The notes below the pieces were generated by a model that worked only from the letters and a program-made list of their open reading frames with translations, was not told the origin of the DNA and searched no databases. Positions 55,335 through 64,000 of a stretch of 64,000 nt of DNA are shown here, piece by piece. A program made the translations under genes and the position numbers. Within the stretch, counting starts at the first letter, position 1. Each line of letters begins with the position of its first letter. The DNA lies in assembly GCF_006517255.1 (NCBI RefSeq), contig NZ_CP041185.1, positions 3,534,001 through 3,598,000 of the forward strand, given 5' to 3'. This DNA comes from Janthinobacterium tructae. GTDB taxonomy: Bacteria; Pseudomonadota; Gammaproteobacteria; Burkholderiales; Burkholderiaceae_D.

Positions 55335-56873
55335 TCAATCGGCCACGCCCAGCGCCTGCAGGATGGGCAGCACGGTGACGCGGAAGCTTTCCGCCTGCAC
55401 GGCCAGTTCGGCCAGGTTGTCTTCTTCCGTCGTCAGCACCGTGCCATTGCGCACCATGGTTTGCTGCAGTGCGCGCAAAGCCTGCCAGGCAAATGCCGCC
55501 CAGGCGTCGGCCTCCTGATGCCCTTCCAGCCTGGCCAGCAGGAACAACTGTTGCAGATGCAACACACCGACGCCACCGCCCGTCACCGGGCTGGCCAGCG
55601 CGGCCAGGTCGGTGCGGCCCAGGGCCTTTCCCAGCAGATGCCGGTTCAGCCTGGCCGTGGCCGGCCGTGCCAGCGCGATCGCGGCGTCATCCTGCACCGG
55701 CGAGATGCAAGCTTTATGCGCCAGCACCAGCAGCATCTGCAGCAGGCTGCCCAGGTCAGCCAGACCGGCGGGCAAACGCTGTTGCAGTTCGGCTATGGTA
55801 TGCGGCTTGCCGTCACCGAGCAGCTCCAGCAGGGGGCCATACACGACCGGGTCCAGGTCGGCCTCGCCCAAGGCGCCCGTCACCTTCATGGTGATCTGCT
55901 CGACCGGCGCCACCAGCAGGATGCGTACGGCGCGCAGTGCGGCCGCCTGTTCATGGGCGCTCAGATTGCGGCGGCCCTTGACCCAGTAATCCTGGCGAAA
56001 CTGCCGGTTCAGCAGAAAATCGGCGGTGTTTTCGCGGAAAGTGGCATCCGGAATCTGCGCCAGGAAAGCCAGGTGTTCGGGCGAGAAATTGAGGGGAGCA
56101 ACATGATCGGAGTAGGCGGCCGAACCGGCAAACTCGAGCTTGACCCCGGCCAGCACCGGCTTGATGGCCGAAAACGATACCGGTTGCCAGTAATGATTGA
56201 AGTATTCGTGGGACAGGTAATTCGGATCCTGCTCGCTGAGCTGTTGCAGCCGCAGGGCGATGCTGGGATTGGCCAGCAGGTAGCGCGGCTTGATCTCCAT
56301 CATGCGGTTGACGAACAATAGCGCGCTGCCCACGCGCGTCAGGGAATCCTGCCCCGGCGCGCTCAGCACGCGGCTGTGCTGCTCCATCAGGTCGCGGATC
56401 GGCGCCATCGCCGCCCAGCCCGCTTGCGTGTTGTAGCTGATATACAGCACGCCGCCCGGCTTGAGCTTGCGCGCCAGGAAGTCGCTGATATGCGCCTGGT
56501 TTTCCGGCGAGATCCAGCTCCAGATACCGTGCAGGGCGATGAAATCGAAGTCCGGCAGGTCGCTGCGGGCGCAAAAATCCTGGAACGATTGCTCCGACAG
56601 CACGGCGCCATTGCCGGATACCTCGGCCAGTTCCTGCGCAAAGGCGGTCTGGGCCGGATTGAAATCGGTGCCATACCAGCGTGTGCCGGACGCTGCGGCA
56701 TGGATATTGACGGTCATGCCCTGGCCAAAGCCGAGTTCGCATGCGGTGCTGACCTTCGGCGGCTGTATGCCCCAGCTCAGCAGCAACAACTGTATGCGCA
56801 AGGGGTTCAATTCCGTGTAATAGCCGTAGGTGTATGCGGTTTCGGCCGTGTAGCCGGCATGCCAATTGCTCAT
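55335..56873 (-). CDS. SAM-dependent methyltransferase with methyltransferase regulatory domain
   Basis: A 512-residue protein. The class I methyltransferase fold occupies about 1-210: ACELGFGQGMTVNIHAAAS is the SAM loop, WYGTDFNPAQTAFAQE follows, DFIALHGIWSWI and LKPGGVLYISYNT are later motifs. The middle (about 215-300) resembles the methyltransferase regulatory domain, with NYLSHEYFNHYWQP. The last 200 residues are helical with a winged-helix-like GKPHTIAELQQRLPAG. Such proteins modify glycans or surface polymers in some species; the substrate is unknown here. Single gene. Confidence 0.8.
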   Translation of the reverse strand: MSNWHAGYTAETAYTYGYYTELNPLRIQLLLLSWGIQPPKVSTACELGFGQGMTVNIHAAASGTRWYGTDFNPAQTAFAQELAEVSGNGAVLSEQSFQDFCARSDLPDFDFIALHGIWSWISPENQAHISDFLARKLKPGGVLYISYNTQAGWAAMAPIRDLMEQHSRVLSAPGQDSLTRVGSALLFVNRMMEIKPRYLLANPSIALRLQQLSEQDPNYLSHEYFNHYWQPVSFSAIKPVLAGVKLEFAGSAAYSDHVAPLNFSPEHLAFLAQIPDATFRENTADFLLNRQFRQDYWVKGRRNLSAHEQAAALRAVRILLVAPVEQITMKVTGALGEADLDPVVYGPLLELLGDGKPHTIAELQQRLPAGLADLGSLLQMLLVLAHKACISPVQDDAAIALARPATARLNRHLLGKALGRTDLAALASPVTGGGVGVLHLQQLFLLARLEGHQEADAWAAFAWQALRALQQTMVRNGTVLTTEEDNLAELAVQAESFRVTVLPILQALGVAD

Positions 56874-56968
56874 CAGGTGTCCCGTATATCAAGTAAATAA
56901 GCTGGGACGCAACATGCGCAGCAGCAATTGGGCAGAATAACTGATCCTTGCTGTCAAGTTAACCAATA

Positions 56969-57424
56969 TTACTCGTCGTCGGGCTCCAGGCCTTTCAAGG
57001 CCACCTGCACGGCGCGCTGCGAAAAGCCGCGCTGCATCAGGAAGCGCACCTGCTTGTTGCGTTGCTCCGCATCCTGCGCCACTACACCGAATTTGCGGCG
57101 CCACACTTCGCAGGCGCGCGCGGTCTCGCCTTCGGCCAGGCCCGCCTTGAGTTCCTGCAGCGCTTCACCGCCTATGCCATGGCTTTGCAATTCCGCCATG
57201 ATGCGGCTATTGCCGAAACGGGCCGAGCGGCGGTGGATCAGCGATTCGGAAAAGCGCTCCTGCGACAGCCAGTTGGCTTGCTCCAGGCTGTCGAGCAAGG
57301 CTTCCACATCATCGCCTTCCTGCGCATGCCGCTGCAGCTTGCGCCGCAATTCCATGCGGCTATGCTCACGCATCGACAGAAAGCGGAGCGCCCTGCCCTT
57401 CAGGCTTAGTTGTACTGCAGCCAT
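56969..57424 (-). CDS. recX: Regulatory protein RecX
   Basis: A 151-residue helical protein. [18 protein letters not shown] and [29 protein letters not shown] are the first RecX repeat, and the [18 protein letters not shown] and [16 protein letters not shown] segments the later ones. RecX limits RecA filament growth. Here about 250 bases of palindromic repeat separate it from recA upstream, so it may have separate or attenuated expression. Confidence 0.92.
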   Translation of the reverse strand: MAAVQLSLKGRALRFLSMREHSRMELRRKLQRHAQEGDDVEALLDSLEQANWLSQERFSESLIHRRSARFGNSRIMAELQSHGIGGEALQELKAGLAEGETARACEVWRRKFGVVAQDAEQRNKQVRFLMQRGFSQRAVQVALKGLEPDDE

Positions 57425-57531
57425 ACACCCACCTTGTCTCTCATTCCACGATCACAGCACCCAAACACAATCGCCGCCCGGCGCAACAGCGCGGGACGGC
57501 GATCAGGGTCCAACCTTGCGGCAAGCCACGC

Positions 57532-57679
57532 GTAGGTCGGATTAGGCCCCTTGGGCCGTAATCCGACAACATTGTTGGCGTCTGATCCGACAACATTGCT
57601 GGCGTCTGATCCGACAACATTGTTGACGTCTGTGGTGTTGTCGGATTACGCGCGGCTTTGCCGCGCTAATACGACCTAC
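57532..57679. repeat. Palindromic repeat island with 24-bp tandem triplication
   Basis: An outer inverted repeat (57532-57545 with 57666-57679, one mismatch, GTAGGTCGGATTAG) encloses an inner perfect one (57557-57570 with 57637-57650, CGTAATCCGACAAC). Inside it are three 24-bp direct repeats at 57561-57584, 57585-57608 and 57609-57632 (unit ATCCGACAACATTGTTGGCG plus TCTG), with one or two base changes. The GTCGGATTA type of palindrome resembles dispersed REP-like sequences in betaproteobacteria. It lies between recA and recX and touches the last codons of recA. Confidence 0.85.
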
Positions 57680-58776
57680 TCTGGCTTGGCTTCCGCCTTG
57701 GCAGCCTTGTCGGCGGCTTTATCCGCTTTTTCCGGCTTTTCAGCAGCCAGCGGGGGCAGTTCACGCACGCCCAGCGAAGCGCGGACCTTGTTTTCGATCT
57801 CGCGGGCCAGCGCCGGACGCTCTTGCAGGAAGGCGCGGGCGTTGTCCTTGCCCTGGCCGATGCGTTCGCCGTTGTAGCTGTACCACGAACCGGATTTTTC
57901 CACGATCTTGGCATCCGAGCCCAGGTCCAGGATTTCGCCTTCGCGCGAGGTGCCGGCGCCGTACAGGATGTCGAAGTGCGCTTCCTTGAACGGTGGCGCG
58001 ATCTTGTTCTTGACGACCTTGACCTTGGTTTCGTTGCCGATCACTTCATCGCCGGACTTGATCGAGCCGGTGCGGCGGATATCGAGGCGCACGGAGGCGT
58101 AGAATTTCAGCGCATTGCCGCCGGTGGTGGTTTCAGGACTGCCGAACATCACGCCGATCTTCATGCGGATCTGGTTGATGAAGATGACCAGGGTATTCGT
58201 GCGGTTGATGGAACCGGTCAATTTACGCAGGGCTTGCGACATCAGGCGCGCTTGCAAGCCTGGCAGCGAGTCGCCCATGTCGCCTTCGATCTCGGCGCGT
58301 GGCGTCAGTGCGGCCACGGAGTCGATGACGACCAGGTCGACGCTGCCCGAACGCACGAGGGCGTCGCAGATTTCCAGTGCCTGCTCGCCCGTGTCCGGTT
58401 GCGAGATCAGCAATTCGTGCAGGTTCACGCCCAGCTTTTGCGCGTAACCGACGTCGAGCGCGTGCTCGGCATCGATAAAGGCGCAGGTGCCGCCGAGTTT
58501 TTGCATTTCAGCAATGGTTTGCAGGGTCAGCGTGGTTTTACCCGACGATTCAGGACCGTAGATTTCCACCACGCGGCCGCGCGGCAAGCCGCCTACGCCC
58601 AGCGCGATATCGAGGCCGAGCGAACCGGTCGACACGACTTGCACTTCTTCGATCACCGCGCTGGCATCCATGCGCATGACCGAACCTTTGCCAAACTGCT
58701 TCTCGATCTGCGCCAGTGCGGCGGCGAGCGCCTTGGCTTTTTCCGATGCGGGTACTACAGCTTTTTTATCGTCCAT
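57676..58776 (-). CDS. recA: Recombinase A
   Basis: A 366-residue recombinase for strand exchange and SOS activation. Start ATG 58776 ([17 protein letters not shown]). Walker [28 protein letters not shown] (Walker B) and loops [14 protein letters not shown] and [20 protein letters not shown] are conserved. The C-terminal tail is Lys/Glu/Ala-rich ([13 protein letters not shown]). Its last bases overlap the palindromic repeat. A LexA box is in its promoter. Confidence 0.98.
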   Translation of the reverse strand: MDDKKAVVPASEKAKALAAALAQIEKQFGKGSVMRMDASAVIEEVQVVSTGSLGLDIALGVGGLPRGRVVEIYGPESSGKTTLTLQTIAEMQKLGGTCAFIDAEHALDVGYAQKLGVNLHELLISQPDTGEQALEICDALVRSGSVDLVVIDSVAALTPRAEIEGDMGDSLPGLQARLMSQALRKLTGSINRTNTLVIFINQIRMKIGVMFGSPETTTGGNALKFYASVRLDIRRTGSIKSGDEVIGNETKVKVVKNKIAPPFKEAHFDILYGAGTSREGEILDLGSDAKIVEKSGSWYSYNGERIGQGKDNARAFLQERPALAREIENKVRASLGVRELPPLAAEKPEKADKAADKAAKAEAKPE

Positions 58777-58861
58777 ATGTTCTTTCAGCCGTTCTACAGT
58801 TGCGGACTCAGTGGAATCCGGCAGCCTGCGATAGCGCCAGTGGGTTAAATTCTTTACACAG

Positions 58862-58890
58862 ACAGTACTGTATAAAAAAACAGTGATCAA
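58862..58890 (-). promoter_or_regulatory. recA promoter with LexA (SOS) box
   Basis: On the minus strand TTGATC (58885-58890) and TACTGT (58862-58867) are 17 bases apart as -35 and -10. The LexA box TACTGTATAAAAAAACAGTG (58866-58885) lies between and over them, with CTGT-N8-ACAG as in E. coli. It is about 90 bases before the recA start. Confidence 0.9.
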
Positions 58891-59024
58891 TGCAAGCGGA
58901 ACGTGGATTTGTTTTGAAACAGATCAATACAAGCCTGTTTTTCACAAAAACTATCCACCTTGCGGGAAATGAAACACAATACAGACTTCAGATGTCCTGA
59001 TGTTGCAAGCATAGGAAGTGCACC

Positions 59025-59759
59025 ATGCGTATTTTACTTGCCGAAGATGACAGCGTGCTGGCCGATGGCCTGACCCGCTCGCTGCGCCAGTCCGGTTATG
59101 CCATCGACTACGTCAAGACCGGCCAGGAAGCCGATACGGCCCTGTCCACCCAGGAATTCGACCTGCTGATCCTCGACCTGGGCCTGCCGAAGATGTCCGG
59201 CCTGGAGGTGCTGCGTCGCCTGCGCGCGCGCGCTTCGCTGCTGCCGGTGCTGATCCTGACGGCCGCCGACTCCATCGAACAACGCGTGAATGGCCTCGAC
59301 CTGGGTGCCGATGATTATATGGCCAAGCCGTTCGCCCTGTCGGAACTGGAGGCAAGAGTGCGCGCCCTGACGCGCCGCGGCGCCGGCGGCGGCGCCACCG
59401 TCATCAAGCACGGCCCCCTCAGCTACGACCAGGTGGGGCGCAGCGCCTACATCAACGACCAGATGCTCGACCTGTCGGCGCGCGAACTGGGCTTGCTGGA
59501 AATCCTGCTGGGTCGCACCGGCCGCCTCGTCTCGAAAGAGCAGCTGGTCGACCACCTGTGCGAATGGGGCGAAGAAGTGTCGAACAACGCCATCGAGGTG
59601 TATGTGCACCGCCTGCGCAAAAAAATCGAGGTGGGCGGCGTGCGCATCGCCACCGTGCGCGGCCTCGGCTATTGCCTGGAAAAATACTCGGAAGCGGCGC
59701 GCCTGAACGCCGAAGCGGGCGAAGCGGCAGGCCCGGCCAGCGGCCCCGCCACCAAGTGA
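59025..59759 (+). CDS. OmpR/PhoB family response regulator
   Basis: A 244-residue regulator. The receiver (about 1-115) starts MRILLAEDDSVLADGL with phosphoacceptor D51 (LDLGLPKMSG) and Lys in YMAKPFALSE. The winged-helix output (about 125-225) ends VRGLGYCLEKY. Order and style fit the QseB/TctD subgroup. Its TGA overlaps the GTG start of the kinase that follows. It heads a four-gene operon with the kinase, DUF4212 and a sodium:solute symporter, whose expression it probably controls. Confidence 0.94.
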   Translation: MRILLAEDDSVLADGLTRSLRQSGYAIDYVKTGQEADTALSTQEFDLLILDLGLPKMSGLEVLRRLRARASLLPVLILTAADSIEQRVNGLDLGADDYMAKPFALSELEARVRALTRRGAGGGATVIKHGPLSYDQVGRSAYINDQMLDLSARELGLLEILLGRTGRLVSKEQLVDHLCEWGEEVSNNAIEVYVHRLRKKIEVGGVRIATVRGLGYCLEKYSEAARLNAEAGEAAGPASGPATK

Positions 59760-61288
59760 AGGCGCGCGAAGCGCCAGCGGACGAGGTGGACGACGACGAC
59801 TGGTTCGAGCCGCCCACCACGGAGCAGGATGACACCATCGAGCATTCGCTGTTTGGCGAAATCCTCGACTGGATGCTGGCGCCCTTGCTGCTGCTGTGGC
59901 CGATGAGCATCGCCATCACCTACCTGGTGGCCAAGGGCATCGCCAATCAACCGTTCGACCATGCGCTGGAAGACAGCGTGACGGTGCTGACGCAGCAGGT
60001 CAAGCAGGCCGACGGCGCACTGCTGCGCCGCGTGCCGGACAAGAACCGCAGCGGCCGCGACTTCCTGCGCGCCGACGATGTCGACACCCTGTATTACCTG
60101 GTGGTGGGCGGGCGCGGCGAATACCTCGACGGCGACCGCGACTTGCCGCCGCCGCAAGACCCCGACAAATACCGCAGCGGCATGGTGCTGTTTCGCAATG
60201 ACACCATCCACGGCACGCCCGTGCGCGTGGCGTTTACCTATCTCGACATGCCGTCCGGCAGCGACGACGAACCGCGCCGCACGCTGGTGCAAGTGGCGGA
60301 GACGCTGGAAAAGCGCGCCCAGCTGGCCAATGAAATCATCAAGGGCGTGATCTTGCCGCAGTTCATCATCCTGCCCGTGATCCTGGCCCTGGTCTGGTTT
60401 GCCCTGGCGCGCGGCCTGTCGCCGCTGGCACAATTGCAGGAGCGCATACGCGCCCGGCCGCCCGACGACCTCTCCCCCATCGAATCGGGCCAGGTGCCCG
60501 AGGAAATCACGCCACTGGTCGGTTCGCTCAACGAGATGCTGGCGCGGCTATCGCTGTCGATCGACATGCAGAAACGCTTCATCGCCGATGCCGCACACCA
60601 GATGAAAACGCCGCTGGCCGGCATGCGCATGCAATCCGAGCTGGCCCTGCGCCAGACCGACCACGACGAAATTCACCGCTCGCTGCTGCAGCTGGCGAAA
60701 AGTTCGGAAGCGGCCACGCGCCTGGTGAACCAACTGCTGGCCCTGGCGCGCGCGGAAAACCAGCCGCAGGCGGGCACGGCGTTCGAGCCGATCGAGCTGA
60801 GCGAACTGGCGCGCGGCGTGGTGCAGGACTGGGTGCAAGCGTCGTTTGCCCAGCATATCGACCTGGGCTTCGAGCAGCCCGCGTATTCGATCATGATTTC
60901 CGGCAATGCCATGATGCTGCGTGAACTGCTGAGTAATCTGATCGACAATGCCCTGCGCTACACGCCGGCTGGCGGCAGCGTCACGGTACGCGTGCGCAGC
61001 ACCCTGGAACTGGCCATCCTGGAAGTGGAGGATACGGGCCCCGGCATACCGCAGGCCGAGCGGGCGCACGTGTTCGAACGCTTTTACCGCATTCTCGGCA
61101 GCAATGTCGATGGCAGCGGCCTGGGCCTGGCCATCGTGCGCGAGATTGCCCAGCAGCATGGCGCCGAAGTCGATATTTTTAACAATCCGCGCGCGCAGTC
61201 GCCGAAGCTGCCGGGCACCCTGCTGCGCCTGAGCATCGCCCTGCTGTTGCCGGACGCGCCAGAAGAGGATGACATCACGTATGGATAA
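59756..61288 (+). CDS. Sensor histidine kinase (TctE/QseC-like)
   Basis: A 510-residue inner-membrane kinase. The GTG at 59756 overlaps the regulator stop (GTGA) and opens MKAREAPADE, an acidic cytoplasmic N-tail. A first membrane helix (about 41-60), a periplasmic domain (about 62-195) and a second helix (about 197-218) precede a HAMP-like region, HisKA with H281 (DAAHQMKTPLAGM) and an ATPase domain (LLSNLIDNALRYTP, EDTGPGIP, GSGLGLAI). Its sensor probably detects the substrate of the symporter in the same operon. Confidence 0.92.
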   Translation: MKAREAPADEVDDDDWFEPPTTEQDDTIEHSLFGEILDWMLAPLLLLWPMSIAITYLVAKGIANQPFDHALEDSVTVLTQQVKQADGALLRRVPDKNRSGRDFLRADDVDTLYYLVVGGRGEYLDGDRDLPPPQDPDKYRSGMVLFRNDTIHGTPVRVAFTYLDMPSGSDDEPRRTLVQVAETLEKRAQLANEIIKGVILPQFIILPVILALVWFALARGLSPLAQLQERIRARPPDDLSPIESGQVPEEITPLVGSLNEMLARLSLSIDMQKRFIADAAHQMKTPLAGMRMQSELALRQTDHDEIHRSLLQLAKSSEAATRLVNQLLALARAENQPQAGTAFEPIELSELARGVVQDWVQASFAQHIDLGFEQPAYSIMISGNAMMLRELLSNLIDNALRYTPAGGSVTVRVRSTLELAILEVEDTGPGIPQAERAHVFERFYRILGSNVDGSGLGLAIVREIAQQHGAEVDIFNNPRAQSPKLPGTLLRLSIALLLPDAPEEDDITYG

Positions 61289-61595
61289 GCCCAGCCTTCC
61301 CACGGCGCCGCTGCGGCCGGCGCGCACGCCCAGCCCCGAGCTGCAGGCGCGCCTCGACGTGCACTGGCACAAGACACGGCGCCTGACGGCCATCTTGCTG
61401 CTGATCTGGCTGCTGACGGGCTTCCTGACCGTGTTTTATGCGCGTGAACTGTTGCACCTGAACCTGTTCGGCTGGCCGCTGCCCTTTTATATGGCGGCCC
61501 AGGGCGCCTCGCTGGTGTATCTGGCCATCATCGCCTTCTATGCCTGGCGCATGCGACGCCTGGACCGGGATTTTCATGCCGAGGAGCAAACATGA
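61281..61595 (+). CDS. DUF4212 small subunit of a sodium/solute symporter
   Basis: A 104-residue protein with two membrane helices. The core ARLDVHWHKTRRLTAILLLI and LTGFLTVFYARELLHLNLFGWPLPFYMAAQG is typical of DUF4212, which accompanies VC_2705-type symporters. The ATG at 61281 overlaps the kinase stop (ATGGATAA), and the next gene starts inside its own stop. It probably stabilises the symporter. Confidence 0.92.
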   Translation: MDKPSLPTAPLRPARTPSPELQARLDVHWHKTRRLTAILLLIWLLTGFLTVFYARELLHLNLFGWPLPFYMAAQGASLVYLAIIAFYAWRMRRLDRDFHAEEQT

Positions 61596-63640
61596 GCGGC
61601 CAGCGCAGCTTCTTTGCGCGGCTGTGCCGCTACTACCTGCTGTTTACCGCCGGTTTCGCCGCCTTCCTGCTGGCCCTGTCGGTGCTGGAACAGGAAGGCA
61701 TGCCGCGCGCCTGGATCGGCTACCTGTTCATGCTGGTCACCATTACCCTGTACGCCACCATCGGCGTCATCAGCCGCACCTCGAACGTCACCGAATACTA
61801 TGTGGCGGGGCGCCGGGTGCCGGCCATGTTCAACGGCATGGCCACGGCCGCCGACTGGATTTCGGCCGCCAGCTTCATCAGCCTGGCCGGCGGCCTGTAC
61901 CTGAACGGCTTCGACGGCCTGGCCTTCATCATGGGCTGGACCGGTGGTTACTGCCTGGTGGCGCTATTGATCGCGCCCTATCTGCGCAAGTTCAGCCAGT
62001 ACACGATTCCCGACTTCCTCGCCGCCCGCTACGGCAGCGGCACCGACAAACGCGGCGCCAGCGTGCGCGTGGTGGCCGTGGCCGCCACCATCATCGTCTC
62101 GTTTACGTATGTGGTGGCGCAGATCTACGCCGTCGGCCTGATCGCCTCGCGCTTCACGGGCGTGGATTTTTCCGTCGGTATCTTCCTGGGCCTGGCCAGC
62201 ATCCTCGTTTGCTCCTTTCTGGGCGGCATGCGCGCCATCACCTGGACGCAGGTAGCGCAGTACATCATCATCCTGGTCGCCTTTCTGATTCCCGCCATGT
62301 GGCTGTCGGTCAAGCATGCGGACAATCCCGTGCCGCAGATCGCCTACGGCAAGGTGCTGCCGCAACTGAGCGCGCGCGAACACGTGCTGGAAACGGACCC
62401 GAAGGAAAACGAAGTGCGGGCCATCTTCCGCCAGCGCGCGCAAAGCTACCAGGCGCGCATCGCCGGCTTGCCCGGTTCCTGGGAGCAAGGCCGGCTGGCG
62501 GCCCAGCGCCAGCTCGATCATTTACGCCAGCGCAATACCTCGCTGTTCGATATCCGCAACGCGGAGCGCTACCTGATCGCCTATCCGAAAAGCCCGGACG
62601 AGGCACGCGTGCTGTGGCAGGCGGCGCAGGCGCAAAACCAGAAACGCGCCGAACCCATCATTCCGCACGCGCAGCCGTTTCCCGCCGCCGATCGCGAGCA
62701 ATCCGACATCAAGCGCAACAATTTCCTGGCCCTCGTGTTTTGCATGATGCTGGGCACGGCCGCCCTGCCGCATATCCTGATGCGATCCTACACCACGCCC
62801 TCCGTGCACGAAACGCGCGTCTCCGTCTTCTGGGCCCTGTTTTTCATCCTGTTGATCTATCTCACGATTCCTGCGCTGGCCGTGCTGGTCAAGTACGATA
62901 TTTACTCGGCACTGGTCGGCACGCAATACACGAACCTGCCCACCTGGGTGTCGTACTGGGCCAATGTGGACAAGCTCAGTCCCCTGATCAGCATCGTCGA
63001 CGTCAACCGCGACGGCATCGTGCAACTGGCGGAAATTTCCATCGATGCCGACGTGCTGGTGCTGGCCACGCCCGAGATCGCCGGCCTGCCCTACGTGATT
63101 TCCGGCCTGGTGGCGGCAGGCGGCCTGGCCGCCGCCCTGTCGACGGCCGACGGCCTGCTGCTGGCCATTTCAAATGCCCTGTCACACGATATCTATTACA
63201 AGGTGGTCGATCCCAGCGCCTCGACGCAAAAGCGCGTGACGATTTCCAAATTGCTGCTGCTGGCCGTGGCTTTCATCGCCGCCTATGCGGCTTCGCAAAA
63301 GCCGGCGGACATTTTGTCGCTGGTGGGCGTGGCGTTTTCCCTGGCCGCCTCGACCCTGTTCCCGCCGCTGGTGCTGGGCGTCTTCTGGCAGCGCGCCAAT
63401 TACCAGGGGGCGCTGGCCGGCATGCTGGCCGGCTTTGGCGTGTGCCTGTATTACATGCTGCACACCAGCACCATGCTCGGCGGCACCCCGGACGGCCAAT
63501 GGCTGCATATCGCGCCCATCTCGGCCGGCATCTTCGGCGTGCCCGCCGGCCTGGCCGCCGCCGTGCTGGTCAGCTGGCTGACACCGGCGCCGGGGCGCCG
63601 CAGCACGGGGCTGGTGGAACATATCCGGGCGCCGGAATGA
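61592..63640 (+). CDS. Sodium:solute symporter, VC_2705 subfamily (acetate permease-like)
   Basis: A 682-residue transporter of the SSS family with about 13 to 14 membrane helices. TSNVTEYYVAGRRVPAMFNGMATAADWISAASFISLAGGLY is the conserved N-terminal core as seen in ActP. A hydrophilic insert of about 130 residues (about residues 245-375) between helices is characteristic of VC_2705 proteins. LSTADGLLLAISNALSHDIYY is the sodium-site region. It overlaps DUF4212 by 4 bases. Likely substrate: acetate or another short carboxylate. Confidence 0.92.
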   Translation: MSGQRSFFARLCRYYLLFTAGFAAFLLALSVLEQEGMPRAWIGYLFMLVTITLYATIGVISRTSNVTEYYVAGRRVPAMFNGMATAADWISAASFISLAGGLYLNGFDGLAFIMGWTGGYCLVALLIAPYLRKFSQYTIPDFLAARYGSGTDKRGASVRVVAVAATIIVSFTYVVAQIYAVGLIASRFTGVDFSVGIFLGLASILVCSFLGGMRAITWTQVAQYIIILVAFLIPAMWLSVKHADNPVPQIAYGKVLPQLSAREHVLETDPKENEVRAIFRQRAQSYQARIAGLPGSWEQGRLAAQRQLDHLRQRNTSLFDIRNAERYLIAYPKSPDEARVLWQAAQAQNQKRAEPIIPHAQPFPAADREQSDIKRNNFLALVFCMMLGTAALPHILMRSYTTPSVHETRVSVFWALFFILLIYLTIPALAVLVKYDIYSALVGTQYTNLPTWVSYWANVDKLSPLISIVDVNRDGIVQLAEISIDADVLVLATPEIAGLPYVISGLVAAGGLAAALSTADGLLLAISNALSHDIYYKVVDPSASTQKRVTISKLLLLAVAFIAAYAASQKPADILSLVGVAFSLAASTLFPPLVLGVFWQRANYQGALAGMLAGFGVCLYYMLHTSTMLGGTPDGQWLHIAPISAGIFGVPAGLAAAVLVSWLTPAPGRRSTGLVEHIRAPE

Positions 63641-63693
63641 CGGCACCATGCAGCGCACGCGTCACAACAATGCTCGTTGACTCATATTAATTT

Positions 63694-63724
63694 AATGATA
63701 ATATGTTGCCTTAAGATAATTCTC
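63694..63724 (+). promoter_or_regulatory. AT-rich Fur-like sites upstream of an S9 peptidase
   Basis: AATGATAATATG (63694-63705) and GATAATTCTC (63715-63724) resemble halves of a Fur box (GATAATGATAATCATTATC consensus). They lie 12-42 bases before the ATG at 63736. Iron regulation is inferred from pattern only. Confidence 0.4.
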
Positions 63725-63735
63725 AAAAGGGAAAC

Positions 63736-64000
63736 ATGTTTACCAGGTATTTTTATGTGGTGCTATGCATTTCCTTGAACGCGCTGCTCACTGCGCCATC
63801 CGCCTCGGCGTTCGATGCGGCGCCCGCGCCAGCTGCGATGCAGACGGCAGCGAGCGCATTGATTCCCATTGAGAATTTTTTTGAAAGCAGCGCCTTCAGC
63901 GGTGCCATCATCTCGCCCGACGGCCACCGCCTGGCCGTGCGCGTTGCCCTCCCCGGGCAGCGCGTGCGCCTGGCCGTGCTGGAACTGGCAAGCATGCAAG
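63736..64000 (+). CDS. S9 family peptidase, N-terminal fragment (runs off the window)
   Basis: An open frame from ATG 63736 to the window end, 88 residues visible. A signal peptide (MFTRYFYVVLCISLNALLTA, cut near ASA) is followed by IPIENFFESSAFSGAIISPD and GHRLAVRVALPGQRVRLAVL, the start of the beta-propeller of prolyl-oligopeptidase-like peptidases. The catalytic part lies outside the window. AAAGGGAAAC precedes the ATG. Confidence 0.75.
   Translation, partial: MFTRYFYVVLCISLNALLTAPSASAFDAAPAPAAMQTAASALIPIENFFESSAFSGAIISPDGHRLAVRVALPGQRVRLAVLELASMQ

Noticed and set aside
57561..57632. Possible CRISPR array
   Set aside because: The 24-bp units are directly adjacent with no spacers and no cas genes are near.
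57551..57877. Short open frame with a repeated PTTLLASD peptide
   Set aside because: Its N-terminal repeats come from the 24-bp DNA repeat and the rest is antisense to recA, so coding is unlikely.
61540..63690. Open frame of 716 residues overlapping the symporter
   Set aside because: Out-of-frame reading of the symporter gene with Arg/Gly-rich content; the symporter frame has clear family motifs.

Overview
This GC-rich window reads as chromosome of a betaproteobacterium, most likely Oxalobacteraceae (Janthinobacterium/Massilia type). This rests on protein style and gene content: NADP malic enzyme of the MaeB type, SucC/SucD beside a type IV pilin, RecX/RecA with an E. coli-like LexA box, an ActP-like symporter with a DUF4212 subunit, and CynX-type MFS. 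No sequence search was run, so the taxon is an inference. Nearly the whole window is coding, and most of it is ordinary core genome.

Layout. 1-1300: end of an unknown gene, a convergent SDR oxidoreductase, and a tRNA-Leu(CAA) with its own promoter and terminator. 1300-3500: an accessory, AT-richer block behind the tRNA, with two small membrane proteins, a MarR regulator with a palindromic operator, and a decayed MocR-type regulator. 3500-13900: NnrU, single-gene accessory functions (Imm10-like, SUKH, GNAT, a degenerate M56 peptidase, a universal stress protein), maeB, and a divergent MFS/MarR pair. Two copies of a 164-176 bp repeat with terminal inverted repeats lie at 4089 and 13102. 13900-22700: thiL; a c-di-GMP signalling operon (YfiR-like, hybrid kinase, REC-PAS-GGDEF-EAL-REC); pncC; and a TPR-GGDEF cyclase. 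22860-27300: an orphan TraL/TraM-like pair, an M16 peptidase and a DUF2809 protein. 27400-36500: cysK, FKBP isomerase, thpR, tcdA, a hemerythrin-PdxH fusion, cfa, msrA, flavin reductase, OmpW and an SGNH lipoprotein.

36768-45600 is a minus-strand block of central metabolism: pgk, pyk, fba (lower glycolysis), purC-purE-purK (purine synthesis), tsaC (tRNA t6A), plus azlCD. 45800-54400: a zf-CHCC protein, an NTF2-like/YheT/DUF2946 operon, BepA-like M48 protease, moaC, a YcgR/PilZ protein, a pilin and sucCD. 54480-64000: DUF2889, a methyltransferase with regulatory domain, recX, a palindromic repeat island, recA with its SOS box, then a four-gene set (response regulator, kinase, DUF4212, sodium:solute symporter) that looks like a self-regulated organic-acid uptake operon, and the start of an S9 peptidase behind Fur-like sites.

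The most interesting items are the two-copy terminal-inverted-repeat element, which in one copy supplies the stop codons of both convergent neighbours; the hemerythrin-PdxH fusion; the YfiR/hybrid kinase/double-REC c-di-GMP operon; the orphan TraL/TraM pair; and the 24-bp triplication nested in a palindromic repeat between recX and recA.
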